From contig JAHKKQ010000024.1 of assembly GCA_020027805.1 (NCBI GenBank), forward strand, positions 1 through 19,855: a DNA stretch of 19,855 nucleotides, read 5' to 3'. The DNA comes from Candidatus Dadabacteria bacterium. GTDB taxonomy: Bacteria > Desulfobacterota_D > UBA1144 > Nemesobacterales > UBA2774. A program made the translations under genes and the position numbers. The notes below the pieces were generated by a model that did not search any database, had not been told where the DNA came from, and saw nothing but the letters and a program-made list of their open reading frames with translations. How positions within the stretch are numbered: position 1 is the first letter of the stretch; each line of letters starts with the position of its first letter. Positions 7,947 through 14,325 of the stretch are shown here, one piece after another.

Positions 7947-7961
7947 CAAAATCCGATTTTG
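7947..7961. promoter_or_regulatory. Perfect palindrome upstream of the polyketide synthase, operator candidate
   Basis: CAAAATCCGATTTTG is a perfect 7-1-7 palindrome ending 31 bases before the synthase ATG. Its size and position suit a dimeric winged-helix repressor such as the adjacent ArsR proteins. That it is their operator is inference. Confidence 0.35.
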
Positions 7962-7992
7962 CAACCATATACCGGGGAAAGGTCATGAGGTA

Positions 7993-9057
7993 ATGTCGAG
8001 AGTAATTTCGGTTGGCACCACGGAGCTGCCCTATGAATTCCGCCAGAGCGAGCTGAAAAGTTTCGCGCAGATCCTGCTCTCAAGATACGGGCAGACGCCC
8101 GGCAGGATGCTCGACGTGTTCGACAGCTCGCTTATCGAATCCAGGGGGTTCGTCCATCCGAGGGAGTGGTTCGAAAGCAAGAAGAGCTTCAAGGAGCGCT
8201 CCGAGTCTTATTTGTCAGGCGCGTTATCCTTATCCCGATCCGCTATCGGTGACTGTCTGGATAATTACGGAGGGGACCCCGGGGACTTCGACCATATCTT
8301 CTATGTCTCCAGCACCGGCGTCTCGACACCTACTATAGACGCCTTACTCCTGAACGAGCTAAAGCTGGACAATCATATAAGACGCACCCCGATCTGGGGA
8401 CTCGGATGCGCGGGAGGGGCGGTGGGATTGAGCCGGGCGCTCGAATATACCAAAGCGTATCCGCGGAGCGCGGCGCTTCTGATAGCGACCGAAATATGCA
8501 GTCTCGCGTTCCACGGCGAGGATTATTCCAAAAGCAACCTGGTTTCACTCGCCCTATTTTCAGACGGCGCAGCGGCTGTCATCGTGGCGGGTAAAGAAAA
8601 CAGGCTATACGGACTCCCGGGCATAAGCCTTCTCGATTCCCTCTCCACGACTTATTACGATTCGCTCGATGTCATGGGCTGGGAAATTGTGAACGACGGG
8701 TTCAAGGCTATATTCAGCAAGGACATCCCGGCGATCGTGAGAGATAGAGTGAGGGTAAATATCGAAGAGCTCTTGTCGAACCACGGAATCGCCATAAACG
8801 ATTTGAAACATTATGTCGTCCATCCGGGAGGACCGAAGGTGCTGAGCGAGTACGAGAGATCCCTCGGTTTGGAGGAAGGCGCGTTCGTGCATTCGAGGAA
8901 GGTATTGAAGGAGCACGGGAACATGTCATCCCCTACCGTGCTGTACGTGTTAAAGGAATTCATGGAAAGAGAACCCGGCGGCAAGGGTGAATACGGTATA
9001 ATCTCCGCGCTCGGGCCGGGATTCAGCTCGGAGCTGCTGTTGTTCAGAACAGAATGA
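7993..9057 (+). CDS. Type III polyketide synthase (chalcone/stilbene-synthase fold), alkylpyrone-synthase-like
   Basis: A 354-residue homodimeric thiolase-fold enzyme that extends an acyl-CoA starter with malonyl-CoA and cyclises the chain to a pyrone or resorcinol. The catalytic triad is complete: Cys139 in PIWGLGCAGGAVGLSRA, His277 in HYVVHPGGPKVL, and Asn310 in KEHGNMSSPTVLYVL. FYVSSTGVSTPTIDALL (103-119) and the C-terminal GIISALGPGFSSELLLF (335-351) are family hallmarks. KAS III is excluded by the GxGCAGG and HGNMSSPT contexts and the C-terminal GPGF loop. The following methyltransferase-like gene overlaps its stop by ATGA, indicating translational coupling. This pairing matches bpsA-bpsB of Bacillus subtilis, where the synthase makes alkylpyrones from long acyl-CoAs. 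The starter here is unknown; a long-chain acyl chain is the best guess. It is probably controlled from the region containing the 7947 palindrome. Confidence 0.92.
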   Translation: MSRVISVGTTELPYEFRQSELKSFAQILLSRYGQTPGRMLDVFDSSLIESRGFVHPREWFESKKSFKERSESYLSGALSLSRSAIGDCLDNYGGDPGDFDHIFYVSSTGVSTPTIDALLLNELKLDNHIRRTPIWGLGCAGGAVGLSRALEYTKAYPRSAALLIATEICSLAFHGEDYSKSNLVSLALFSDGAAAVIVAGKENRLYGLPGISLLDSLSTTYYDSLDVMGWEIVNDGFKAIFSKDIPAIVRDRVRVNIEELLSNHGIAINDLKHYVVHPGGPKVLSEYERSLGLEEGAFVHSRKVLKEHGNMSSPTVLYVLKEFMEREPGGKGEYGIISALGPGFSSELLLFRTE

Positions 9058-9569
9058 AACTCTTCCTGCTCTTCCTCGCATTTTTAATATTTCAGCGCAT
9101 ATCCGAGCTGCTCCTGGCCAGGAAGAACGAAATCGCTGTCAGAAAAATGGGGGCTCTAGAATACGACAGGAGCGGGTATAGAGCGATCGTCCTGATGCAT
9201 GCCGCATTCTTTCTGTCCCTCGTATCGGAATACTTTCTTCTGGGGAGGGCCCTCAACGAGCACTGGCCGGTACTGATCACGGTCTTTGTACTGACGCAGG
9301 CGCTCAGGTACTGGTCGATCCTGAGCCTGGGGAAATTCTGGAACACAAAGATACTCGTCGTACCGGGGACTCGCGCCGTTACAAGGGGCCCGTATAAATA
9401 CGTCAGGCACCCAAATTACCTGGCCGTGGTAATAGAGATAGCTGTAATCCCGCTCATTTTCTCATGCTACTTAACGTCCGTCCTCTTCACCGTGTTAAAC
9501 CTGATCGTTCTCATACGGAGAATAAGAATAGAAGAGTCCGCCCTGCTCGAAGATCCCTCCGGTAGATGA
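9054..9569 (+). CDS. Isoprenylcysteine carboxyl methyltransferase (ICMT)-family membrane protein, BpsB-like
   Basis: A 171-residue integral membrane protein. Hydrophobic segments lie at about 1-20, 44-64, 71-90 and 124-153. The SAM-binding ICMT/PEMT motif sits near the C-terminus: GPYKYVRHPNY (112-122) followed by RIRIEESALL (156-165). Family members methylate carboxyl or hydroxyl groups on lipid substrates in the membrane. The start codon overlaps the stop of the type III polyketide synthase (ATGA), so the two are almost certainly one operon. In Bacillus the equivalent BpsB (YpbQ) O-methylates the alkylpyrones made by BpsA; by analogy this protein probably methylates the synthase product. 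A true prenyl-cysteine substrate is unlikely in a bacterium. No convincing terminator follows. Confidence 0.88.
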   Translation: MKLFLLFLAFLIFQRISELLLARKNEIAVRKMGALEYDRSGYRAIVLMHAAFFLSLVSEYFLLGRALNEHWPVLITVFVLTQALRYWSILSLGKFWNTKILVVPGTRAVTRGPYKYVRHPNYLAVVIEIAVIPLIFSCYLTSVLFTVLNLIVLIRRIRIEESALLEDPSGR

Positions 9570-10335
9570 AACGTCAACCGAGCCTTAAATAGATTTTGAC
9601 TCCTTTTGAAAGCCGACGTTTATCACAGATCATATTATCAAAATAGCTATTATATATTGATTCTGACAAATAGCAGAGATATATATGATAGCGAATATAT
9701 ATATGAATATTCCGTATGATTTTATTGCTTTTATATGTCCTCTATATGAAAGGACGAACAAAAACGGCGGTTCCCGATATTTTTTCTTTAAGTTTTACTT
9801 AAAAATTGACAATTCACATTAGCAGGGTGTTTTGCATTGATTACAGCCGGTTAGTATCCGCACCTGTCCTTACTCTTTAGAAGTTAAATCTTTAAGAATC
9901 AAAACCTGAAGCAGCGAAAAAATAGTTAAAGAAGCTGCTCAGGTTATATATCGCTGTATACACAGGCTGTTACCATCAGTTATTAAAGTATTATATTATA
10001 GTGATGCGCAAGTTCAAGCGCAGCTTTAAGCATCTTGAGCCCGTGTCGAAGGCCGGCTCCAAGCCGGAGGATATAACCTGCTTCTCGCGTGGAATATGCT
10101 CCATATATAATTCTTATGGGCCTTCCTGCATATTCCATATATCTCGGCTGCGGCAGACCGGAGAAATGCGTATCTGTCCCACTGCCCCTCGCTCCCGTGC
10201 AGGGGGGCCCGGTAAGACGAAACGACATCGGGCGATACAAATACGACCATGGAATCACTCAGCCGTGGCAATCCCTCATACTGTACTATAGAATATATTC
10301 ATGGAAATCATATCTGAAAATACAGGGGGTCCATC
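9570..10335. other. 766-base stretch without a convincing gene; AT-rich, several dyads
   Basis: Bases 9570-10000 are strongly AT-rich with repeated ATATAT tracts. They contain a perfect 7-3-7 palindrome (TTTAAGT/ACTTAAA, 9787-9803) just before a TTGACA (9806-9811), and a 12-pair hairpin at 9903-9945. Bases 10001-10290 are more GC-rich and contain a 3-base-loop hairpin (CCGGCT/AGCCGG, 10053-10067) and a 10-pair inverted repeat (TGGAATATGC/GCATATTCCA, 10090-10099 and 10128-10137). Several frames of 80-96 codons are open there, but none reads like a known protein; a decayed gene or mobile-element relic is possible. The end holds the DoxX ribosome site (AGGGGG, 6 bases before the ATG). Confidence 0.5.
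9903..9945. other. Long hairpin, possibly a minus-strand terminator
   Basis: AACCTGAAGCAGC (9903-9915) pairs with GCTGCTCAGGTT (9934-9945), giving 12 pairs with one bulged A and an 18-base loop. Read on the minus strand the stem is followed by TTTTGATTC, so it could terminate leftward transcripts. On the plus strand no T-tract follows. It is one of the strongest dyads in the non-coding stretch. Confidence 0.45.
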
Positions 10336-10773
10336 ATGTTAAGCTCGATATTCCGTACGAGTGACGATATAGGCGCGTTCGTTGCGAGAATCACGCTAGG
10401 GGTAGTCATGCTCCCGCACGGCTTACAGAAACTCCTGGGACTATTCGGGGGCGCTGGCTACTCGGGCACCGTCGAATTCTTCGTGAGCGGCGGGATTCCT
10501 GCTTTCATCGCGATCCTCATAATCATCGGTGAATCGTTCGGCGCCATAGGCCTAATAGCGGGATTCCTTAGCCGGCTGGCTGCCCTGGGAATAACCGCCA
10601 TCATGCTCGGGGCAATCGTTACCGTTCATCTCCAGAACGGCTTTTTTATGAACTGGGGAGGCACGGCTGCGGGAGAAGGTTTCGAATACCATTTGCTGGC
10701 TGTAGGACTGGGATTGATCGTGCTCATCAAGGGCGGAGGCATCTGGTCGGTAGACCGCGCCATCTCCAAATAA
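10336..10773 (+). CDS. DoxX family membrane protein
   Basis: A 145-residue protein of the DoxX/DUF4395-like superfamily with four transmembrane helices at about residues 13-32, 53-78, 81-100 and 117-135. Family marks are ARITLGVVMLPHGLQKL (17-33), the acidic residue in IIGESFGAIGLIAGF, and the loop LQNGFFMNW before the last helix. DoxX-like proteins sit in the inner membrane. A few associate with thiosulfate:quinone oxidoreductase or with thiol and oxidative-stress responses, but most have no known reaction. The ATG at 10336 has AGGGGG 6 bases upstream. It stands alone between the AT-rich stretch and the second ArsR gene. Small ArsR repressors often neighbour DoxX-type genes, so control by one of the two paralogues is plausible but not shown. 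Confidence 0.9.
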   Translation: MLSSIFRTSDDIGAFVARITLGVVMLPHGLQKLLGLFGGAGYSGTVEFFVSGGIPAFIAILIIIGESFGAIGLIAGFLSRLAALGITAIMLGAIVTVHLQNGFFMNWGGTAAGEGFEYHLLAVGLGLIVLIKGGGIWSVDRAISK

Positions 10774-11134
10774 CCGGACGGACGCCGGGGAACCGGCCGG
10801 GTGGAAATTATTATCGTAGGTTGGTTATTCCGTACCCAGGGCCTCGGTCAAGGGAGTATCCGCATCGCTCCCCCCTACCCCGTCCTTGATTCCAGTCGGC
10901 ATTAAGCCCCGGATTCTATTCCGATTCACATAGCCCGAATAACTGTTGCCTTAAGCGGCCCGGCCGCCCGGTTTCCCTATATAATTGCGAATTAACCACA
11001 AAATCCATAGACCAGTAAATTCAGGCACGTCATAAATTATAAATAATTTAAGATGTGCCGATTTGATTTTACAAAGCTCATCATATACAATGAATTTTCA
11101 TAAATTTCTAATTTTGAATGAGACGGGGAATGAA
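10774..11134. other. 361-base intergenic region with no convincing gene
   Basis: Just after the DoxX stop there is a GC-rich hairpin (GCCGG/CCGGC, 10784-10797) without a T-tract. The middle (10810-10980) is GC-rich with no frame that looks coding; a 39-codon minus-strand frame ending in a TAA near 10828 is unremarkable. The last 150 bases are AT-rich and presumably hold the promoter and operator of the second ArsR gene, but no clean -35/-10 pair stands out. Confidence 0.45.
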
Positions 11135-11392
11135 ATGGGTTGTGCTTTCAAAGCAATAAGCGACGAACGCAGAAGGACGATTCTTAAAATATTAGGGAAA
11201 AGCGACGCAAGCGCCGGTGAAATTGCGAGCAAATTCAACATATCACAGCCGACTGTCTCTAACCATCTGAAAATCCTGAAGGAAGCCGGATTGATTACGG
11301 AGCAAAGAATAAAACAGAACAGAATATACTCATTAAACAGGACGGAGCTAAGAAAAATCATAGAAAGGATCGAGGAGTTAATCGGGCGGTAA
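11135..11392 (+). CDS. Small ArsR-family winged-helix repressor (copy 2)
   Basis: An 85-residue regulator starting MGCAFKAISDERRRTILKIL, with the helix-turn-helix AGEIASKFNISQPTVSNHLK (residues 27-46) and the wing IKQNRIYSL. I start it at 11135 because GGGGA lies 5 bases upstream and its N-terminus then aligns exactly with copy 1 at 7488 (MGCxxKAIxDxxRRxIL). An upstream in-frame ATG at 11063 would add 24 residues that look non-coding. The shared MGC start and nearly identical recognition helix (S-K/Q-P-A/T-I/V-SNHLKILKEA) imply that the two paralogues bind similar sites. The only cysteine is Cys3, with no recognised metal site. It may control the adjacent DoxX gene or the polyketide operon; the effector is unknown. 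Confidence 0.87.
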   Translation: MGCAFKAISDERRRTILKILGKSDASAGEIASKFNISQPTVSNHLKILKEAGLITEQRIKQNRIYSLNRTELRKIIERIEELIGR

Positions 11393-11626
11393 AACGCGCG
11401 TCTGAACACACTCACGCGAGTGATGACAAACGAATTTGCACATACCTGATTTCGAAGCAGCCCCGGGAGCGTTTCCAAATTTATTAACCGACTAATCGCC
11501 TGTTGTATATACATCGCTCTTCGCACATCCGGCCGTATACAAAAGCGGAGATCGGCATTGATTCCTAAACATACCGGCTTGAGTTATACTGATTGAGCCC
11601 AGGATTCGATAATAAACGATATAGCA

Positions 11627-11654
11627 CCCGGGCATATGGATGCCGGGCAGGGAG
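11627..11654 (+). promoter_or_regulatory. Hairpin next to the ribosome site of the M20 peptidase
   Basis: CCCGGGCAT (11627-11635) pairs with ATGCCGGG (11640-11647) with one bulge and a 4-base loop. The ribosome site AGGGAG (11649-11654) follows at once, 5 bases before the ATG at 11660. This fixes the start at 11660 rather than the ATG at 11636 inside the hairpin loop. Confidence 0.5.
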
Positions 11655-11659
11655 TTTTT

Positions 11660-12829
11660 ATGATAAATACGGAAAGAATGACCGAGCACGTGATGGACCT
11701 CATAAGGATAGACAGTCCTTCCAGGAGGGAAAAGGAAGTCGCCCTCAGGCTCGAGAAAGAAATGAAGGAGCTGGGTGCGGAATGCTTTTATGACGCCGCC
11801 GGGGATAAGGTAAACGGCAACGTAGGTAATCTCATCGTAAAGCTCAAAGGAAATAAATCAGGCGTCCCTCCCTTTTTTCTATCGGCGCATATGGACACTG
11901 TAGGTCCCGGTGAAGGCATTAAGCCCAAGATCGAGAACGGCATAATAAAGAGCGACGGGACCACTATACTGGGGAGCGATGATAAAAGCGGGGTCGCAGT
12001 AATCGTGGAAGTGCTCAGGACGCTGAAAGAGCAAAACATGCCGCATGGGGATATTGAAATAGCATTCACCATATGCGAAGAGGTCGGTCTCCTCGGCGCG
12101 AAGTATATAGACATTTCGAAATTCGATTCCAGCTACGGAATCGTGCTCGACAGCAGCACCCCATCGAGGCTCGTCCTGAGGTGCCCTTCCGCGGTAAAGA
12201 TGGAGTTCACGGTGCACGGCCTCGAAGCGCATGCGGGCGTATGTCCGGAAAACGGGATAAGCGCGATAAAGATCGCAAGCGAAGCAATATCACGGATGAA
12301 GCTGGGCAGGATCGACGACATTACTACGGCGAACATAGGGACGATAAAGGGAGGGAGGGCGACGAACATCATCCCCAACCTGGTCAAGGCAGTGGGGGAA
12401 GCGAGGAGCCACAGCGAGGAATCGCTCAAGGCACAGGTCGACCACATGCGGCAGTGTTTCCACGACGCGGTTTCCAGATACGAAGTCACTATTCACGACG
12501 ACCTTTCGTTGGAGGGCGCGACGCGCGTTGCGACACTCGAGGAGAAAATCGACAGGAGCTACGACAGGATGGACGTCCCCCCGGGATCGGTACCCGCGCG
12601 CCTCGTGGAGACCGCCGCCCTGAACCTCGGACACAAGATCGAACACCACACGAGCGGGGGCGGGTGCGACGCGAATTTTTTCAACAAGATGGGGGTAGAG
12701 TGCGTGAACCTGGGAACGGGAATGTACGAGCTCCATACCGTAAACGAATATCTCGTGCTCGAGGAGTTTTACCGCTGCTCGGAAATCGTCCTCGAATCGG
12801 TAAAGCTGAACGCTCTCAATAACCGCTGA
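11660..12829 (+). CDS. M20-family metallopeptidase, tripeptidase (PepT)-like
   Basis: A 389-residue cytoplasmic di-zinc peptidase. All M20 metal and catalytic residues are in place: His77 and Asp79 (SAHMDTV), bridging Asp107 (ILGSDDKSG), catalytic Glu140 and metal Glu141 (TICEEVGLLGA), Asp164 (GIVLDSS), and His359 (YELHTVNEY). Residues 180-290 form the inserted dimerisation domain, with HGLEAHAGVCPENGISAI and GTIKGGRATNIIP. The C-terminal SGGGCDANFFNKMGVECVNLGTG is characteristic of the PepT-like subgroup that many genomes label peptidase T-like. It probably releases N-terminal residues from short peptides. The start is set by the AGGGAG site. The next gene (CbiX type) follows after 63 bases on the same strand. 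Carboxypeptidase or deacetylase members of M20 are alternatives, but the subgroup motifs favour the PepT-like call. Confidence 0.9.
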   Translation: MINTERMTEHVMDLIRIDSPSRREKEVALRLEKEMKELGAECFYDAAGDKVNGNVGNLIVKLKGNKSGVPPFFLSAHMDTVGPGEGIKPKIENGIIKSDGTTILGSDDKSGVAVIVEVLRTLKEQNMPHGDIEIAFTICEEVGLLGAKYIDISKFDSSYGIVLDSSTPSRLVLRCPSAVKMEFTVHGLEAHAGVCPENGISAIKIASEAISRMKLGRIDDITTANIGTIKGGRATNIIPNLVKAVGEARSHSEESLKAQVDHMRQCFHDAVSRYEVTIHDDLSLEGATRVATLEEKIDRSYDRMDVPPGSVPARLVETAALNLGHKIEHHTSGGGCDANFFNKMGVECVNLGTGMYELHTVNEYLVLEEFYRCSEIVLESVKLNALNNR

Positions 12830-12892
12830 ACCCGCATCGACGGCAGCACAATTCTTTGCCGCGCGACTCCCGATAGAAACCCAGGAAAGCCC

Positions 12893-13267
12893 ATGAGCAA
12901 GAAAGCCCTTATTATAGTCGACCACGGCAGCACGGTAGAGGAAGCAAACGACATGCTCGCCGAAGTAGCCGGCCTGATAAAATCGAACGAGAAATGCAAT
13001 TTCGATATAGTAAGGTACTGCCACATGGAGCTCGCGGAACCCACAATCGCAGAGGCATTTGACGCCTGCGCCGCCGAGGGCGCAAGCCACATCGTGATAC
13101 ACCCTTACTTTCTGGCCCCCGGAAAGCACTCAACACAGGACATACCCAGAATGGCGGCCGAGGCTGCGGGCAGGCACAAGGGCGTGAGTTACTACGTGAC
13201 GGAGCCCCTGGGTGTACACGAAAATATCATAGAGGTAATACTCGAAAGGGCGGTGAGTCACCGCTGA
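12893..13267 (+). CDS. Single-domain CbiX/SirB-type chelatase (sirohydrochlorin chelatase family)
   Basis: A 124-residue single-domain member of the class II chelatases that insert cobalt, nickel or iron into sirohydrochlorin for B12, F430 or siroheme. Visible marks are the N-terminal ALIIVDHGST with His11, and the second metal-ligand region HIVIHPYFLAPGKHSTQDIP, containing His70 and His79. Small CbiX proteins of about 120 residues work as dimers. No other B12 or siroheme genes are in the window, so the physiological metal is unknown; such orphan members are often called only CbiX/SirB N-terminal domain proteins. The last five codons (AVSHR) and the stop lie inside the 84-base tandem repeat, so the C-terminus may have been supplied or remodelled by that element. 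The HAD gene follows in the same direction. Confidence 0.88.
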   Translation: MSKKALIIVDHGSTVEEANDMLAEVAGLIKSNEKCNFDIVRYCHMELAEPTIAEAFDACAAEGASHIVIHPYFLAPGKHSTQDIPRMAAEAAGRHKGVSYYVTEPLGVHENIIEVILERAVSHR

Positions 13268-13332
13268 CAGATGAAAGCAGAGTGAGAGCAGAGGAGGAAG
13301 GGCAGGATCATAAATGAGCGCAGATTCTGCGC
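13249..13332. repeat. 84-base direct repeat, copy 1, with terminal palindromes
   Basis: Identical to 13358-13441 except C at 13303 versus T at 13412; the period is 109 bases. The copy begins with the perfect palindrome GCGGTGAGTCACCGC (13250-13264, also the last codons of the CbiX gene) and ends with the perfect palindrome GCGCAGATTCTGCGC (13318-13332). Between them lie 53 mostly purine-rich bases holding a ribosome site and an ATG. Confidence 0.95.
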
Positions 13333-13376
13333 CTCGCTCTGTGTGTGCGAAAGGACAGGCGGTGAGTCACCGCTGA
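13314..13376 (+). CDS. 20-codon chimeric mini-ORF created by the tandem repeat
   Basis: The first repeat copy carries the same ribosome site and ATG as the HAD gene, so an ORF starts with MSADSA (the HAD N-terminus). It runs through the 25-base unique spacer and ends AVSHR-stop, the C-terminus of the CbiX gene, inside the second copy. It may be translated because its initiation region is nearly identical to that of the HAD gene. It could act as a leader peptide or be a by-product of the duplication. I infer no function. Confidence 0.3.
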   Translation: MSADSAPRSVCAKGQAVSHR

Positions 13377-13441
13377 CAGATGAAAGCAGAGTGAGAGCAG
13401 AGGAGGAAGGGTAGGATCATAAATGAGCGCAGATTCTGCGC
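13358..13441. repeat. 84-base direct repeat, copy 2, with terminal palindromes
   Basis: Second copy, one mismatch from the first. Its left palindrome is 13359-13373 and its right palindrome is 13427-13441, ending in codon 7 of the HAD gene. It supplies the AGGA site and the ATG at 13423 for that gene. A 25-base unique spacer (13333-13357) separates the copies. Confidence 0.95.
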
Positions 13442-14208
13442 ACCAGGATATGAAAAAGTACACGACCGTCATTTTCGACCTCTTCGATACCATCGTCGAC
13501 TTCAACTTCAGCCGTCTTCCCTCCATCGATCTAAAGGGGGTGAGGTCGAGGACGACGAGTCACGATGTATATTCCGTCTTCGCCGGATACTACCCGGCTA
13601 TCTCTTTCGCGGAGTTCTATCCTTATTTCATCGAAAGCTATCGCCAGTTCCAGGACATGAAGCAGGTCGAGTGGAGAGAGTACCCGAACCGCGACAGGTT
13701 CAAGCTTATGATGCGCAATATGGACATCCCCGGCGATTCGAACACCGAGGCCGCGGCGGATGAAATGGTGCGGGCCCATATGGAGGGCCTCGCGAGTGCG
13801 GTCGAATTCCCTGAAGAGAATGAAAATGCGCTCGATGACGTAAGGAGCAAAGGGTACCGCATGGCTATTGTTTCCAACTTCGATTACGCGCCTGCGGCAT
13901 ATGCGCTCATAGAGAAGTTCCGGATAGGACGGTTTTTCGAGAAAATAATCATATCGGAAGAAGTAGGCTGGAGGAAGCCGAAGCCCGTAATTTTCAGGAG
14001 GGCGATGGAGCTACTGAGCATAAAGCCGGAGGAAGCCGTTTTCGTGGGTGATAATTTCAGAGCGGATATATGCGGGGCGAAGGGCGTGGGAATGGACGCA
14101 GTATGGCTCAACAATAAAAACGAGGCGGCGGGGAATTTAAACCCCGAACCCGATTATATCATTCCGGCATTCCCGGACATCGCGGCGATTCTGCCGGCTA
14201 TAAAATAA
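13423..14208 (+). CDS. HAD-superfamily hydrolase (haloacid-dehalogenase-like phosphatase)
   Basis: A 261-residue cytoplasmic Rossmann-like phosphohydrolase. Motif I is VIFDLFDTIVDF, with nucleophile Asp19 and acid/base Asp22. Motif II is AIVSNFDYAP, motif III the lysine in EEVGWRKPKPVIFRRAMELL, and motif IV AVFVGDNFRADICGAKGVGM. An alpha-helical cap domain fills residues 30-120, as in subclass I members such as YjjG or phosphoglycolate-phosphatase-like proteins. The substrate cannot be told; a small phosphorylated metabolite or nucleotide is usual. The ATG at 13423 has AGGA 7 bases upstream; an internal ATG at 13450 (MKKYTTVIFD) has AGGAT almost touching it. The initiation region lies inside the second 84-base repeat. 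The stop codon runs directly into a strong hairpin. Confidence 0.9.
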   Translation: MSADSAHQDMKKYTTVIFDLFDTIVDFNFSRLPSIDLKGVRSRTTSHDVYSVFAGYYPAISFAEFYPYFIESYRQFQDMKQVEWREYPNRDRFKLMMRNMDIPGDSNTEAAADEMVRAHMEGLASAVEFPEENENALDDVRSKGYRMAIVSNFDYAPAAYALIEKFRIGRFFEKIIISEEVGWRKPKPVIFRRAMELLSIKPEEAVFVGDNFRADICGAKGVGMDAVWLNNKNEAAGNLNPEPDYIIPAFPDIAAILPAIK

Positions 14209-14247
14209 GGAACGGAAACCCGGGTATGTGATCCGGGGTTTCGTTCC
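14209..14247 (+). terminator. Strong hairpin directly after the HAD stop codon
   Basis: GGAACGGAAACCCGG (14209-14223) pairs with CCGGGGTTTCGTTCC (14233-14247), a roughly 14-pair stem with one bulge each side. Only TGAGTTG follows, so it lacks a classical T-tract. It sits between two convergent genes and may end transcription or protect the 3' end. Confidence 0.5.
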
Positions 14248-14325
14248 TGAGTTGTCCAGTGTTGAGGCAGATACGGTTAAGAGCGCACTGCTGTTTCCGA
14301 AATTAACTTCCCTCGGCTCGATCTG

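Noticed and set aside
9983..10258. 91-codon minus-strand ORF as a real gene
   Set aside because: No ribosome site, no recognisable domain, and competing open frames of similar length on the same bases. It is kept only as a possible relic.
10820..10960. Minus-strand 39-codon frame ending TPLTEALGTE
   Set aside because: It is short, without a ribosome site or family resemblance; a chance frame in a GC-rich intergenic region is more likely.
11409..11422. CACTC/GAGTG hairpin after ArsR copy 2 as a terminator
   Set aside because: Only five pairs and no T-tract follows; too weak to call.
13249..13441. CRISPR-like repeat-spacer-repeat
   Set aside because: There are only two copies of 84 bases with one 25-base spacer, and the copies contain gene ends and a start codon. 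This does not fit a CRISPR array.
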